Positions 32,214-42,464 are shown, counted from the first letter of the stretch. The stretch: 60,909 bases of DNA from Hydrotalea sp. (GCA_022402565.1 JAKRSC010000002.1:1-60909), one strand, 5' to 3'. Made by a program: numbers and translations. The notes: generated by a model from the sequence alone, not told the origin.

Positions 32214-33278
32214 TTATTCTACCCAATCAGCAATAAATATATTCGTATCTCTTGTTCCGCCGTTGTTTCTATTGCTACTAAAAACAATCTTCTTCCCATC
32301 ATAGCTAAACATGGGAAAGGCATCAAATCCTTTATCACGACTTACTTTCTGCAGATTAGTTCCATTTCCATCTATGGTATACATATTAAATGGAAAACCT
32401 CTTTTGTATTCATGGTTACTTGCAAAAATGATGCGTTTGCTATCTGGCATGAATGTAGGTGCCCAGTTGGCTTGACCAAAATAACTGATTTGTCGAGGGT
32501 TGCTCCCATCTGCTTCTGCAACCCATATTTCCATATTAGTTGGTGCAACTAAGTTTTCTTTTAAAAGAGAAGTATACTCGTCTATCTCTTCTTTTGATTT
32601 GGGTCTACTGGCTCTCCAAATAATTTTGGTTCCATCGGGACTAAACCATGCGCCACCATCATATCCTAATGTATGTGTTATTCTTTTGGTTGCTTTAGTT
32701 GCTAGGTTCATAATATACAATTCTAAATCGCCATCCCTCATTGAAGTAAAAACCATCGTTTTACCATCAGGTGAAAGTGTAGGTTCTGCATCATATCCTG
32801 GAGTATTAGTTAATTGTTCAACAATGACTCCATTGGTATCTGCTTTGAAAATATCATATGAACTATACAATGGCCAAATGTATTTATTACCATATTTAGC
32901 TCTGTCAGGAACTGGTGGACATTCATCGCCTCCTAAATGAGTGGAAGAATAGATAATATGACCGCCATCTTTCGTAAAGAATCCGCAGGTTGTTCTTCCT
33001 TTTCCAGAGCTTACTAATTTCGGAATAAAGGGTTCATTGGGAGATGTGGGTACTTTTCCAATAAACATTTGATCGCACATAATGCCTTCCTTCGGATTTG
33101 TTTTTTGAAAGATCAAATACTTGCCATCGTAACTCCAATAAGCTTCTGCGTTGTCTCCTCCAAAAGTTAGCTGTCTTATATTTTTGAAATGTTTCTCATT
33201 GGCGTATTGAATTGAATCTTGTTGTGCAAAGCAAGTTGTTGCTACTAAAGTCAATAATGTAAAAAGGGTTATTCTCAT
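32214..33278 (-). CDS. TolB-like PD40 beta-propeller exported protein
   Basis: This 354-residue protein has a signal peptide (LFTLLTLVATTCFAQ) and at least five WD40-like/PD40 propeller repeats: YWSYDGKYLIFQ, LSPDGKTMVFTSMRDGDLELY, FSPDGTKIIWRASRP, FMPDSKRIIFASNHE and FSYDGKKIVFSSNR. It resembles periplasmic TolB-type propellers but no Tol-Pal genes are near, so I infer only a periplasmic binding or scaffold role. The ATG at 33278 starts at the signal peptide; the one at 33305 adds nine non-hydrophobic residues. It stands alone and converges on the sorting-domain gene. Confidence 0.82.
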   Translation of the reverse strand: MRITLFTLLTLVATTCFAQQDSIQYANEKHFKNIRQLTFGGDNAEAYWSYDGKYLIFQKTNPKEGIMCDQMFIGKVPTSPNEPFIPKLVSSGKGRTTCGFFTKDGGHIIYSSTHLGGDECPPVPDRAKYGNKYIWPLYSSYDIFKADTNGVIVEQLTNTPGYDAEPTLSPDGKTMVFTSMRDGDLELYIMNLATKATKRITHTLGYDGGAWFSPDGTKIIWRASRPKSKEEIDEYTSLLKENLVAPTNMEIWVAEADGSNPRQISYFGQANWAPTFMPDSKRIIFASNHEYKRGFPFNMYTIDGNGTNLQKVSRDKGFDAFPMFSYDGKKIVFSSNRNNGGTRDTNIFIADWVE

Positions 33279-33387
33279 GTTGTGAACTTTGAAGCTAAAA
33301 TACACAATTCAATTTGTTTGAAGTGTCACGACTAAGTCAGGAATTCAGGTACTTATAAAAGCTTTATGGTAAACAGCAAATGATTGT

Positions 33388-33395
33388 TAGTTTTG
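33388..33395 (+). promoter_or_regulatory. Promoter -7 box of rpe
   Basis: TAGTTTTG is an exact TAnnTTTG match 16 bases before the rpe start codon. TTTA at 33363-33366, 21 bases upstream, is a weak -33 candidate. Confidence 0.5.
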
Positions 33396-33411
33396 CAGTT
33401 CAAATACGTAT

Positions 33412-34059
33412 ATGGCAATAGTAGCCCCTTCATTTTTAAGTGCAAATTTTCTTCAGTTGCAAGAAGAATGCGATAAGATTAATACTAGTGAAGCTGAATG
33501 GTACCATTTAGATGTTATGGACGGGTCTTTTGTGCCTAATATTAGCTTTGGAATTCCAGTTATAGCTGCACTCAGAAAGGCTACAAAAAAAGTGCTCGAT
33601 GTGCATTTAATGATTGTAGAGCCTGAAAAGTATATCGCTGCTTTTGCTGATGCAGGTGCTAATGTATTAACTGTTCATTTAGAAGCGTCTGTTCATCTAC
33701 ATAGAACTATTCAGCAAATCAAACAACATGGAATGAAAGCGGGAGTTGCACTTAATCCTCATACTCCCGTTAGTTTGTTGCAAGATGTTATAACTGATTT
33801 AGATTTGGTTTGTTTGATGAGTGTGAATCCGGGTTTTGGGGGACAAAAATTTATTGAAAGAACCTATCAGAAAGTACGTGACTTGAAAGCAATGATTGTT
33901 AATTCAGGTAGCAATTGTTTAATTGAGATTGATGGTGGTGTTACGCTCGATAACGCAAAAAAGCTAACTGATGCAGGGGCTGATGTTTTGGTTGCCGGTA
34001 ATACAGTCTTTGCTTCGCCTGATCCGCTTGAAACCATCCGATTGTTAAGATTGGCTTAA
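33412..34059 (+). CDS. rpe: Ribulose-phosphate 3-epimerase
   Basis: This enzyme interconverts ribulose 5-phosphate and xylulose 5-phosphate in the pentose phosphate pathway. The 215-residue TIM barrel has APSFLSANFLQLQEE, the metal and catalytic region WYHLDVMDGSFVPNISFG, VHLMI, LMSVNPGFGGQKFI and EIDGGVTLDNA. Length and motifs are standard. It stands alone between a divergent propeller gene and phoH. Confidence 0.96.
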   Translation: MAIVAPSFLSANFLQLQEECDKINTSEAEWYHLDVMDGSFVPNISFGIPVIAALRKATKKVLDVHLMIVEPEKYIAAFADAGANVLTVHLEASVHLHRTIQQIKQHGMKAGVALNPHTPVSLLQDVITDLDLVCLMSVNPGFGGQKFIERTYQKVRDLKAMIVNSGSNCLIEIDGGVTLDNAKKLTDAGADVLVAGNTVFASPDPLETIRLLRLA

Positions 34060-34161
34060 TGCTACATTCATTCCCGAAATTCTATCCACACATGTGTATA
34101 ATACTGTGTGCTTATTTTGCTTCAATTTGATTTAATTTGAAATAGGAAGTTTATTAATTCA

Positions 34162-35154
34162 TTGACTGAAAAATTATTTCCATTGACAGAAACCATCATT
34201 AACCTCGAAAACGTTAATCCCCTTGAATTCTTTGGGGTGAATAACGGAAAGTTAGATTTACTTAAAAAGAAATTTCCACTTCTAAAAATTTTATCAAGAG
34301 GCACACAAATTAAGCTTAGTGGTGCGCCAGAGCAAATTGAAAATGCTAAAGAAAAAATTGATCTCATCATTCAGTATCTAGAAAGAAATGGTCATTTAAG
34401 TGAACATTACTTTGAGCAAATTCTTGGTGGGGATGATGCAGAAACCATTGACAATTTCGTAGATCGCAATCCAAATGATATTTTGGTTTTTGGTCCGAAT
34501 GGTAAAACAGTTCGAGCAAGAACACAGAACCAAAAGAAAATGGTTGCTGCGGCCGATAAAAATGATATTGTTTTTGCAATTGGCCCCGCTGGTACTGGTA
34601 AAACCTATACTGCCGTTGCATTAGCAGTGCGTGCTTTGAAAAATAAAATGGTAAAGAAAATTATCCTTACTCGACCCGCAGTAGAAGCAGGAGAAAGTTT
34701 AGGATTTTTGCCTGGCGATTTAAAGGAAAAAATTGATCCATATTTACGTCCATTGTACGATGCATTAGACGATATGATTCCTGCTGATAAGTTAGGCTAT
34801 TACATGAGTACTAGAACCATTGAAATAGCCCCATTAGCCTACATGCGAGGAAGAACATTAGATAACGCTTTTATCATTTTAGATGAAGCGCAAAATACAA
34901 ATGATTTACAATTGAAAATGTTTCTAACCCGTATTGGCGCAAATGCAAAAGCCATGATTACAGGTGATCCTACTCAAATAGATTTACCAAGAAACCAACG
35001 AAGTGGATTAGAGCGGGCAACTAGAATTTTAAAAAATATTGATGGCATAGCTCATATTGAATTATCAGAAGAAGATGTGGTTCGTCACCGATTGGTGAAA
35101 GCTATTATAAAGGCGTATGATCGGGAGAAAGAAAAAGAAGAAAATCAGCATTAA
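34162..35154 (+). CDS. phoH: PhoH-like ATPase
   Basis: This 330-residue cytosolic P-loop ATPase of the PhoH family is linked to RNA metabolism but of unclear exact role. An N-terminal KH-like segment (about 25-75, LLKILSRGTQIKLSGAPEQI) precedes the ATPase domain. The Walker A motif is FAIGPAGTGKTYTA and Walker B is FIILDEAQN, followed by MITGDPTQIDLPRNQRSGL. An in-frame TGA at 34138 and no ATG before the ATPase domain leave the TTG at 34162 as start. A terminator follows at 35165. Confidence 0.92.
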   Translation: MTEKLFPLTETIINLENVNPLEFFGVNNGKLDLLKKKFPLLKILSRGTQIKLSGAPEQIENAKEKIDLIIQYLERNGHLSEHYFEQILGGDDAETIDNFVDRNPNDILVFGPNGKTVRARTQNQKKMVAAADKNDIVFAIGPAGTGKTYTAVALAVRALKNKMVKKIILTRPAVEAGESLGFLPGDLKEKIDPYLRPLYDALDDMIPADKLGYYMSTRTIEIAPLAYMRGRTLDNAFIILDEAQNTNDLQLKMFLTRIGANAKAMITGDPTQIDLPRNQRSGLERATRILKNIDGIAHIELSEEDVVRHRLVKAIIKAYDREKEKEENQH

Positions 35155-35164
35155 TCTGTTTAAG

Positions 35165-35186
35165 GCCTCGCTAAGCGAGGCTTTTT
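35165..35186 (+). terminator. Terminator after phoH
   Basis: A 7-base GC-rich stem GCCTCGC/GCGAGGC with a TAA loop is followed directly by five Ts. It lies 10 bases after the phoH stop. Confidence 0.92.
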
Positions 35187-35242
35187 CTTTACTTTTTATC
35201 ATAAAATGCACGACCTTTCGTTAATAATAAAAAATCTACACT

Positions 35243-36058
35243 ATGAAGGCGTTGTTTGTAACAACTGTTCTCTTGATATCAGGAACTTTTTCTTATGCTC
35301 AAAATGCTACTACCCAAAAAGGAAAACCTAACCCATTTGCAGATGGTTCTGGAACTGTTAGTCAGGTGAATCCTAAAGCTCTGAATGTATTTCCAGTTGA
35401 TAATAATGTGGGTATAGGTATTCTTAAGCCCACAGCACCTTTGGAAATAAAAGCTGGTGCAGGTAATACAAGGGGAAAAAATGTTTTGCTTAAGTTGAGC
35501 AATGAGTATGCAGCATCTGGACAAAATGAACCAAGCATCATGTTTTCTAATGGCGATTATACCAATCCAAGAAATGTTAGCTATTGGACAATTGGGGCAA
35601 GGGTGTCTGGGGATAATGTAATAAAATCACCACAAACATTTAAAATCAGCTATAAAGGGCCTAATGATCCTGCTGAAAAAGAATTTTTCTCAGTAGATTC
35701 TTATCAGGGTAGGGTTAGAATTGGAAATGTTCCAACCGATTTTGATGGGTACAAGCTATATGTTGAAGAGGGTATTTTAACAGAGAAGGTAAAAGTTGCA
35801 ATAAAAGGAAGCAAAGATTGGTTCGACCATGTATTTGAACCTGATTATAAGTTGATGCCTCTTCCAGAACTTGAAAAGTTCATTCAAAAAAACAAACACC
35901 TGCCTGGAATTCCAACAGCAACAGAAGTAGTAAAAGATGGTCTTGATTTAGGTAAGATGAATGCATTGTTGCTTCAAAAAGTAGAAGAACTAACACTACA
36001 TGTTATTGAACTCAAAAAAGAATTAGAAGAAACAAAGAAGCAATTAAAAAAGCAGTAA
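35243..36058 (+). CDS. Exported tail-fibre-like protein with C-terminal coiled coil
   Basis: This 271-residue protein has a signal peptide (ALFVTTVLLISGTFSYAQ) and a beta-rich stalk (VGIGILKPTAPLEIKAG, GNVPTDFDGYKLYVEEGILTE). Its C-terminal module is typical of Bacteroidota cell-surface fibre-like proteins: FEPDYKLMPLPELEKFI, KHLPGIPTATEV, then a coiled coil (LLLQKVEELTLHVIELKKEL). Such proteins are thought to trimerise through the C-terminal part. No enzyme motif is visible. It is a single gene with its own hairpin terminator shared with ribBA. It is distinct in sequence from the S74 domain of the kinase operon, though similar in layout. Confidence 0.75.
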   Translation: MKALFVTTVLLISGTFSYAQNATTQKGKPNPFADGSGTVSQVNPKALNVFPVDNNVGIGILKPTAPLEIKAGAGNTRGKNVLLKLSNEYAASGQNEPSIMFSNGDYTNPRNVSYWTIGARVSGDNVIKSPQTFKISYKGPNDPAEKEFFSVDSYQGRVRIGNVPTDFDGYKLYVEEGILTEKVKVAIKGSKDWFDHVFEPDYKLMPLPELEKFIQKNKHLPGIPTATEVVKDGLDLGKMNALLLQKVEELTLHVIELKKELEETKKQLKKQ

Positions 36059-36073
36059 CTCAGTTACTGCTTT
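36049..36073. terminator. Bidirectional terminator between the fibre-like gene and ribBA
   Basis: A perfect 11-base stem AAAGCAGTAAC/GTTACTGCTTT has loop TCA. The stop codon of the plus-strand gene lies in the left arm and that of ribBA (36064-36066) in the right arm. Confidence 0.88.
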
Positions 36074-37266
36074 AAAATTTCGTGTCCCAGTTTATCCCTT
36101 TTGGTGGTTAAGTAATTGTGGTTATGTTCATTGGGTTGAATTTCAAGGGGAACAACATCTACAATTTCTAGGCCATATCCTTTCAATCCTGCTCTCTTTC
36201 TAGGATTATTACTCATGAGCTTCAACTTTGAAACACCCAATAAGCGAAGTATTTGTGCGCCAACGCCATAATCACGAGCATCCATTGCAAATCCAAGTTT
36301 TAAATTCGCTTCAACTGTATCGTACCCTTCTTCTTGTAATTTATACGCTTTTAATTTATTTACTAAACCAATTCCTCTACCTTCTTGATTCATGTAAAGA
36401 ATAACACCCTTTCCTTCTTTCTCTACTTTCTGCATGGCACAATGAAGTTGATCGCCACAATCGCATCGAAAGCTTCCTAATATATCACCTGTGAAACAGC
36501 TACTATGTACCCTAGTAAGCACTGGTTCATCCTTTTCCCAGCTGCCTTTGATTAAAGCTAAGTGTTCAGCACCCGATAATTTTTCTTTGAAGGCGGCAAG
36601 AATGAAATCGCCATGCTGAGTTGGCATTTGAACGCGAACAATTTCTTCAACCAATGAGTCGGTACTCAACCTGTATTCAATAAGGTCCTTAATAGAGATA
36701 ATTTTGAAATTAAACTTCTTGGCAATTTCCAATAATTGAGGCAGTCTTGCCATAGTGCCATCTTCATTCATGACTTCTACTAAAACCCCAGCTGGTTCAA
36801 AACCCGCTAGTCTTGCCAAGTCTACAGTTGCTTCTGTATGGCCGGTTCTTCTTAATACACCACCATCAATAGCTTTAAGCGGGAAAATATGTCCAGGTCT
36901 TCCTAAATCCGATGGCTTTGTGGAAGGATCAATTAAAGCTTGAATGGTTTTTGATCTATCGTGGGCAGATATACCAGTAGTGGTGCCTTGTCCAATCAAG
37001 TCAACAGAAACTGTGAAAGCAGTTTCATGCAAAGATGTATTAGAGCCAACCATTGGAGAAAGCTCAAGTTCGTGGCATCTTTCTTCAGTGAGAGCAATGC
37101 ATATGAGTCCTCTCCCTTCCTTACTCATGAAATTGATAGCCTCGGGGGTAGCAAATCTGGCCGCCATGATAAAGTCGCCTTCATTCTCCCTATCTTCATC
37201 ATCAACTACAATAATCATCTTACCTTGACGGATGTCCTCAATCGCTTCCTCAATTCTATTCAGCAT
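36064..37266 (-). CDS. ribBA: RibBA (DHBP synthase / GTP cyclohydrolase II)
   Basis: This bifunctional enzyme starts both branches of riboflavin synthesis, in 400 residues. The N-terminal RibB half has [24 protein letters not shown] and [17 protein letters not shown]. The C-terminal RibA half has the zinc cysteines in [20 protein letters not shown], then [11 protein letters not shown] and KLMSNNPRK. The ATG at 37266 gives the usual N-terminus [12 protein letters not shown]; the upstream in-frame ATG at 37407 adds an unrelated stretch. The 297-base upstream region shows no recognisable FMN riboswitch. Confidence 0.96.
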   Translation of the reverse strand: MLNRIEEAIEDIRQGKMIIVVDDEDRENEGDFIMAARFATPEAINFMSKEGRGLICIALTEERCHELELSPMVGSNTSLHETAFTVSVDLIGQGTTTGISAHDRSKTIQALIDPSTKPSDLGRPGHIFPLKAIDGGVLRRTGHTEATVDLARLAGFEPAGVLVEVMNEDGTMARLPQLLEIAKKFNFKIISIKDLIEYRLSTDSLVEEIVRVQMPTQHGDFILAAFKEKLSGAEHLALIKGSWEKDEPVLTRVHSSCFTGDILGSFRCDCGDQLHCAMQKVEKEGKGVILYMNQEGRGIGLVNKLKAYKLQEEGYDTVEANLKLGFAMDARDYGVGAQILRLLGVSKLKLMSNNPRKRAGLKGYGLEIVDVVPLEIQPNEHNHNYLTTKRDKLGHEILKQ

Positions 37267-37563
37267 AAAAAAAATTGTTTGCAAAATTACACCTAATGAT
37301 TGGTTTTGTTTTGTTTGCCTTTGAATCTCTCCAAAATGGTCGAAATCTGCTAAAAAATGGGGTTGTGGGGAAAAAAGGTGGAAACTATAGATGTGTAATA
37401 TGTACACGTTTAAGTTTATTTAAATTGCTGATTTTCAGGTGTATTCATATTTAAGAAACAGTAAAAAAATGAGAATGTAACGAGTTGGTAATATTTTCTT
37501 AACATTTCGTTGGGTTTTCAGCCTGCTTTCTTCGTTTCTTTGCAGCGTTAAAAAACTAACATT

Positions 37564-40500
37564 ATGCTTAGAAAGAATTTGTTCTATTTGTTCCTGGCAA
37601 TTATTCTCCCGCTCGGGATGATGGCCCAGGTAACGAATAGTAGCATGAACGGAACAGTAAAAACGTCGGACAATACTCCATTGATTGGCGTAACCGTTAC
37701 TGCTACTCACACGCCAAGCGGCACAAAGTATGTAACCAGTACTAAGTCGGGAGGTGTTTTCAACCTACCTAACCTTCGTATTGGAGGTCCTTACACTGTT
37801 AAATTTGACTATGTAGGACTACAATCTCAGGAAATCACCGATATCTATTTGGTATTAGGTGAACCATTTAAGGTAGACATTAACATGCAAGCTGGAGAAT
37901 CAAAACTAGCCGATGTTACTGTTACTGGTACAAAGCGTAAATTAAGTGTTGACAAAACAGGTGCTTCTACCAACGTTGGTCAGCGTCAGTTACAAACCTT
38001 ACCAACCATTTCTCGTAGTATCACTGATTTTACCCGTTTAACGCCACAAGCTAATGGTAACAGTTTTGCCGGTAGAGATGGTCGTTATAACAACGTACAA
38101 GTAAATGGTGCTAACCTTAACAACAACTTTGGTCTTTCTACAGATCCATTGCCTGGTGGTGGTAACCAACCTATATCAATTGATGCGATTGAAGAAATTT
38201 CTATCAACATTGCACCATTCGACGTAAGACAAGCAAACTTTACTGGTGCTGGTATCAACGCTGTAACAAAGAGTGGTTCTAACACTTTCAAAGGAAGTGT
38301 GTACGGATTATACCGCGATCAAACTTACAATGGTAGAAATGTAGGTGATTTTAAATTACCTGATCCAGTTCTATCTAAGAACCAAATTTTTGGTTTCACA
38401 GTAGGTGGTCCAATTATTAAAGACAAATTATTCTTCTTTGCAGGTTACGAACAAGAAACACGTGAGTTTCCTGGTATTACTTGGAGCCCAACAGGTGGTT
38501 CTGGAATTGGCAACCGTTCTAACACACATATCGATTCATTGCGTAAGTTTAGCAACCATTTGCGTACTGCTTATGGATATGAAACTGGTGCATTTGATAA
38601 CTTCCCTAATTTCACTGCAGAGAATACAAAAATCATTGCTCGTGTTGACTGGAACATCGCTAGTAACCATAAGTTAAGCGTAAACTTCAACCAGTTAACT
38701 AGTGAAAACGATGCGCAATTAAATAATACAAGTATTCCAAACGTAGCTGCTTTCCCAGTTCGTAACGGTGCTGGAACAGTAAACGTATCGGCTGCTCCAA
38801 ATGCTCGTTTTGGCATCAATTCTATGTCATTTAGAAATTCTAACTATCGTTTTAAGGATGTAGTTAGAAATGTAACAGCTGAATTAAGCAGCAATTTCAA
38901 GGGTAAGTTTTCTAACCAATTGTTGCTTACTTTAACTAATATTCAATCAACTCGTGTTGCTCCTGGTGGAATTTTCCCAAGTATTGAAATTTTCAACAAT
39001 AACGGTCAGAACTACATGTTTGCTGGTACAGATCCATTCACTCGTAATAACGATGTGAAGAATGATGTATTCTCTGTAACCAACAACTTGACTTACTACG
39101 CTGGTAAGCACACTATCACAGGTGGTGTTTCTTTTGAAAACCAGTATGTAGGTAACATGTTCATGCCTGGTTCTGCTAGCTATTATGCATTTAACTCTTT
39201 GGATGACTTTATTAATAACCGTCCTCCTGCTTTTTTCAGCTATTTGTACTCATTGGTTCCAGGAAGAGAAGCCATTTATGCTGCTGAATTAAAAGTGAAC
39301 CAACTGGGTTTATATATTCAGGATGAATTCAACGTAAATAGTAAGTTGAAGCTTACTTATGGTGTTCGTGTTGATCGTGTTGGTTTCCCTGAAAATCCAA
39401 TTACTAACCCTGCTATTGATGCATTGCAGTTTGCAAACGCAAGTGGTGTTGTTGGTAATCACTATAAAACTGGTGAATGGCCAAAGAGCCCATTATACTG
39501 GTCACCACGTGTAGGTTTCCGTTGGGATGTGAAAGGTGATAAGAGCCTAATTGTACGTGGTGGTACAGGTATCTTTACTGGACGTATTCCATTTGTATTC
39601 TTAACGAATATTCCTCAAAACGGACAAATGGTACAGCGTGGAGAAGGTATTAATAACCCTGCTCAATTGGCTAACTTCCTATTCAATCCAAACCCAGATT
39701 TCTACAGAAACCGTTTTACTGCTGCTCCAGGTACAGCTGTATCTAACAACGCTAACTTGGTATTTGTAGATAATAACTTCAAATTCCCTCAGGTTTGGAG
39801 AACAAACTTTGCCTTCGATAAGAATTTCAACGATGGATGGACATTGACATTAGAAGGTATGTACACAAAGGATTTAAATGCAGTTCGTATGCGTAATGCA
39901 AACGAAAGACCAACTAATGCTAATATTGGCGGTCGTGCTGGTTTCTCATTAAACGGAAACAGCCCCGCAGCTGTTGCTGGTAGAAGAATAAACACTGGTG
40001 TTAACTCTGCTGTGGTGTTAGAAAATGTAAATATTGGTGAGAGCATGAACTTTACTGCTCAAATTTCTAAAGCATTTAAGAGTGGTTTCTACGGTTCATT
40101 AGCTTACACATTTACTGCGGGTTGGGATGTAACTGCTAACCCTGGTTCTCAAGCTATTTCAGTATTTAATGGTAACCGTGTAGTAGGTTCATTGAATGGT
40201 AATGAAGTATATAATTCTCAGTTTGTTCAACCACATAGAGTAATTGGTACTTTCTCTTACCGTTTCGAGTGGGCTAAGCATTTTGCTACAACATTCTCAT
40301 TGTTCTACGAAGGTGGTCCTCAGGGTAACCCAATCAGCTATGCGTATAATGGTGACCACAACAACGATGGTTTCTCATCTGACTTGTTGTTTATTCCAAG
40401 AAACGCTGCTACAGATATGACATTCACTCAGTTCACTTTCAACGGTGTTACATTTACTCCTGCTCAACAAGCCGCTGCATTCAATCAGTTTATTGATAAC

Positions 40501-40875
40501 AGCCCTTACTTGAGAAACAGAAGAGGTCAGTTTGCTGAGCGTAACGCAACATTTGCACAATGGTTCAATCGTGTTGATGCTCGTATTGTACAGGATATCT
40601 TCTCTAACTTTGGAGGTAAGCGTAAGCACACTTTACAGTTCACTGCTGATATCTTGAACTTTGCAAACATGTTGAACAGAAACTGGGGTATCCGTCATAT
40701 TCCAACACTGGTTAACCCAGTACAGGTTAGTATGAATGGAACAACTGCTACTTATCAGTTCAGAAACTTTACAGGAACTGGTGCTAACACGCAGTTGAAC
40801 ACCCAGCCGTTCCAAAGAAACAATTCATTTACTTCAACTTGGGGTATGCAATTGGGTCTTCGTTACATCTTTTAG
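37564..40875 (+). CDS. Oar-like TonB-dependent receptor
   Basis: This large outer-membrane receptor has 1103 residues and is complete. It has a signal peptide (LFYLFLAIILPLGMMAQ) and a carboxypeptidase-regulatory-like domain (about 25-115, MNGTVKTSDNTPLIGVTVTA). A plug follows (about 120-240, LPTISRSITDFTRLTP, GGNQPISIDAIEEISINI), then a long 22-strand-type barrel ending in LGLRYIF with a terminal aromatic. The layout matches the Myxococcus Oar/OmpA-related receptors. Codon choice (CGT, AAC, GGT) is as biased as in the ribosomal genes next door, implying abundant expression. TTTCTTTG at 37535-37542 is a possible -7 box. The substrate is unknown. Confidence 0.92.
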   Translation: MLRKNLFYLFLAIILPLGMMAQVTNSSMNGTVKTSDNTPLIGVTVTATHTPSGTKYVTSTKSGGVFNLPNLRIGGPYTVKFDYVGLQSQEITDIYLVLGEPFKVDINMQAGESKLADVTVTGTKRKLSVDKTGASTNVGQRQLQTLPTISRSITDFTRLTPQANGNSFAGRDGRYNNVQVNGANLNNNFGLSTDPLPGGGNQPISIDAIEEISINIAPFDVRQANFTGAGINAVTKSGSNTFKGSVYGLYRDQTYNGRNVGDFKLPDPVLSKNQIFGFTVGGPIIKDKLFFFAGYEQETREFPGITWSPTGGSGIGNRSNTHIDSLRKFSNHLRTAYGYETGAFDNFPNFTAENTKIIARVDWNIASNHKLSVNFNQLTSENDAQLNNTSIPNVAAFPVRNGAGTVNVSAAPNARFGINSMSFRNSNYRFKDVVRNVTAELSSNFKGKFSNQLLLTLTNIQSTRVAPGGIFPSIEIFNNNGQNYMFAGTDPFTRNNDVKNDVFSVTNNLTYYAGKHTITGGVSFENQYVGNMFMPGSASYYAFNSLDDFINNRPPAFFSYLYSLVPGREAIYAAELKVNQLGLYIQDEFNVNSKLKLTYGVRVDRVGFPENPITNPAIDALQFANASGVVGNHYKTGEWPKSPLYWSPRVGFRWDVKGDKSLIVRGGTGIFTGRIPFVFLTNIPQNGQMVQRGEGINNPAQLANFLFNPNPDFYRNRFTAAPGTAVSNNANLVFVDNNFKFPQVWRTNFAFDKNFNDGWTLTLEGMYTKDLNAVRMRNANERPTNANIGGRAGFSLNGNSPAAVAGRRINTGVNSAVVLENVNIGESMNFTAQISKAFKSGFYGSLAYTFTAGWDVTANPGSQAISVFNGNRVVGSLNGNEVYNSQFVQPHRVIGTFSYRFEWAKHFATTFSLFYEGGPQGNPISYAYNGDHNNDGFSSDLLFIPRNAATDMTFTQFTFNGVTFTPAQQAAAFNQFIDNSPYLRNRRGQFAERNATFAQWFNRVDARIVQDIFSNFGGKRKHTLQFTADILNFANMLNRNWGIRHIPTLVNPVQVSMNGTTATYQFRNFTGTGANTQLNTQPFQRNNSFTSTWGMQLGLRYIF

Positions 40876-40900
40876 TAGATAATTTCTGCTTAAAATACCT

Positions 40901-40930
40901 GTCGAGCCTCGTTTTTCAACGGGGCTCGAC
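40901..40930 (+). terminator. Terminator after the Oar-like receptor gene
   Basis: The arms GTCGAGCC and GGCTCGAC form an 8-base GC-rich stem around a 14-base loop, 25 bases after the stop. The T-rich sequence after it is short. Confidence 0.7.
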
Positions 40931-41013
40931 TCATTTTAGCCCTTTTTGGGTCTATTTTTTAGTAAAATGGGGAAAAAACGTTGTGGATTTTTTCTTTTTT
41001 CAGTACACACTTG

Positions 41014-41021
41014 TATCTTTG
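41014..41021 (+). promoter_or_regulatory. Promoter -7 box of the infA-rpmJ ribosomal cluster
   Basis: TATCTTTG is an exact TAnnTTTG match, 16 bases before the infA start codon. It indicates that the cluster has its own promoter and does not depend on readthrough from the receptor gene. Confidence 0.6.
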
Positions 41022-41037
41022 CAGCCCGAAAAATGAT

Positions 41038-41256
41038 ATGTCGAAACAACCTTTGATTAAACAGGATGGAGTTATTGTGGAAGCCTTGAGTAACGCCATG
41101 TTTAGAGTTAAGCTCGAAAACGGACACGAAATCTTGGCTACCATCTCTGGAAAGATGCGCATGCACTACATCAGAATACTCCCTGGAGATAAAGTAGGTG
41201 TAGAGATGAGTCCTTATGATTTAAGTAGAGGAAGAATCATATTTCGGTATAAGTAA
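41038..41256 (+). CDS. infA: Translation initiation factor IF-1
   Basis: This 72-residue single OB-fold protein binds the ribosomal A site during initiation. The whole length matches the family: [37 protein letters not shown] and [20 protein letters not shown]. The ATG at 41038 is correct because the longer open frame to 40981 includes the promoter box. It leads the cluster infA-rpmJ-rpsM-rpsK-rpsD-rpoA-rplQ; secY and map, usually just upstream, are not in the window. Confidence 0.97.
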   Translation: MSKQPLIKQDGVIVEALSNAMFRVKLENGHEILATISGKMRMHYIRILPGDKVGVEMSPYDLSRGRIIFRYK

Positions 41257-41304
41257 ACCACCTTTCACTGCTGCGGGCAAATGCCCAAGGCCAAAAAAAA
41301 TGAT

Positions 41305-41421
41305 ATGAAAGTCAGAGCATCTGTAAAAAAGCGTAGTGCCGATTGCAAGATTGTCCGCAGGAAGGGCAAATTGTACATCATTAACAAAAAGAACCCTCGT
41401 TATAAGCAGCGTCAGGGATAA
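41305..41421 (+). CDS. rpmJ: 50S ribosomal protein L36
   Basis: This 38-residue protein lies between infA and rpsM. It begins [17 protein letters not shown] and ends [10 protein letters not shown], the full length of L36. Only one cysteine (SADC) is present, so this is the zinc-free form without the CxxC/C/H ligand set. An in-frame ATG at 41281 would add eight residues and is not expected for this family. Confidence 0.95.
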   Translation: MKVRASVKKRSADCKIVRRKGKLYIINKKNPRYKQRQG

Positions 41422-41453
41422 TAGTCATTCAAACAACTTAGAAATCATACATT

Positions 41454-41834
41454 ATGGCTCGTATTGCCGGTATAGACATACCTAAAAACAAAAGAGGTGA
41501 GATAGGTCTCACTTACATCTACGGAATTGGTCGTTCTACTGCTCAACGTATCTTAACTCAAGCTGGAATTAGCTGGGATAAGAAAGTGCACGAGTGGAAT
41601 GATGATGAGCTTGCTGCTATCCGTAATTTCATTACAAGTGAAATTAAGGTAGAAGGTGCTTTGCGTAGTGAAGTGCAGATGAATATCAAGCGTTTGTTGG
41701 ATATTGCTTGTTACCGTGGACTTCGTCACCGTAAAGGTTTACCAGTTCGTGGTCAGCGTACTAAAACTAACAGCCGTACTCGTAAGGGTAAGCGTCGTAC
41801 TGTAGCCGGTAAGAAAAAGGCACCTAAGAAGTAA
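41454..41834 (+). CDS. rpsM: 30S ribosomal protein S13
   Basis: This 126-residue protein of the small-subunit head contacts the P-site tRNA. It has the family start [19 protein letters not shown] and the helix-hairpin-helix [13 protein letters not shown]. The basic C-terminal tail contains [19 protein letters not shown]. Length is standard. A 108-base spacer with a wobble-containing hairpin separates it from rpsK, unusually long for this operon. Confidence 0.97.
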   Translation: MARIAGIDIPKNKRGEIGLTYIYGIGRSTAQRILTQAGISWDKKVHEWNDDELAAIRNFITSEIKVEGALRSEVQMNIKRLLDIACYRGLRHRKGLPVRGQRTKTNSRTRKGKRRTVAGKKKAPKK

Positions 41835-41942
41835 TTAATAGCGCACCTCCCACAATTGGGGGGTGTGTTCATTACATATCTATGCTAGATCGTCCAGTAG
41901 GGCAGGAGGCATTTTTTTAGAAGACTACCTTAAAAAAAGAAA

Positions 41943-42353
41943 ATGGCAAAACCACAAAAGGCACAAAACAGCGCAAAAGCTGCTGCCAAAAAAAGAGTTG
42001 TAAAAGTTGATGCTGCGGGCGATGTTCGTATCAGCGCTACTTTTAACAACATTATTATTGCATTTACCAACAAGCAGGGTCAGGTTATTAGCTGGTCATC
42101 TGCTGGTAAAATGGGATTCCGCGGATCTAAGAAAAACACTCCGTACGCTGCTCAATTAGCTGCTCAAGATGCTGCAAAAGTTGCATTAGAAGCTGGTTTG
42201 AAGCGTGTTGATGTGTTTGTAAAAGGTCCAGGAGCAGGTCGTGAAAGCGCCATCCGTTCAGTAGCTCAGTCTGGTATTGAAGTAACATCTATCAAAGACG
42301 TAACTCCTTTGCCACACAACGGTTGTCGTCCTCCAAAACAAAGAAGAGTTTAA
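41943..42353 (+). CDS. rpsK: 30S ribosomal protein S11
   Basis: This 136-residue protein of the small-subunit platform carries the family motifs [40 protein letters not shown] and [15 protein letters not shown], and ends PPKQRRV. A short Ala/Lys-rich N-terminal extension (residues 1-25) is common in this phylum. Gene order after rpsM is conventional. Confidence 0.97.
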   Translation: MAKPQKAQNSAKAAAKKRVVKVDAAGDVRISATFNNIIIAFTNKQGQVISWSSAGKMGFRGSKKNTPYAAQLAAQDAAKVALEAGLKRVDVFVKGPGAGRESAIRSVAQSGIEVTSIKDVTPLPHNGCRPPKQRRV

Positions 42354-42464
42354 CATTTTTTGAGTCGCCAAAGATTCATTTAGTCAAAGGGCACACGATT
42401 GATTTTTTACGATTTTTTAATGATCGTTGTGCCGAATCAAAAAAAATCGAAATGAACAAATACT

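Noticed and set aside
37267-37563. FMN riboswitch upstream of ribBA
   Set aside because: None of the conserved RFN-element blocks could be seen on the minus strand; only AT-rich sequence and the divergent receptor promoter region are present.
41844-41865. GC-rich hairpin with wobble pairs between rpsM and rpsK
   Set aside because: The stem needs several G-T pairs and has no T-run, so it is too weak to list as a terminator.
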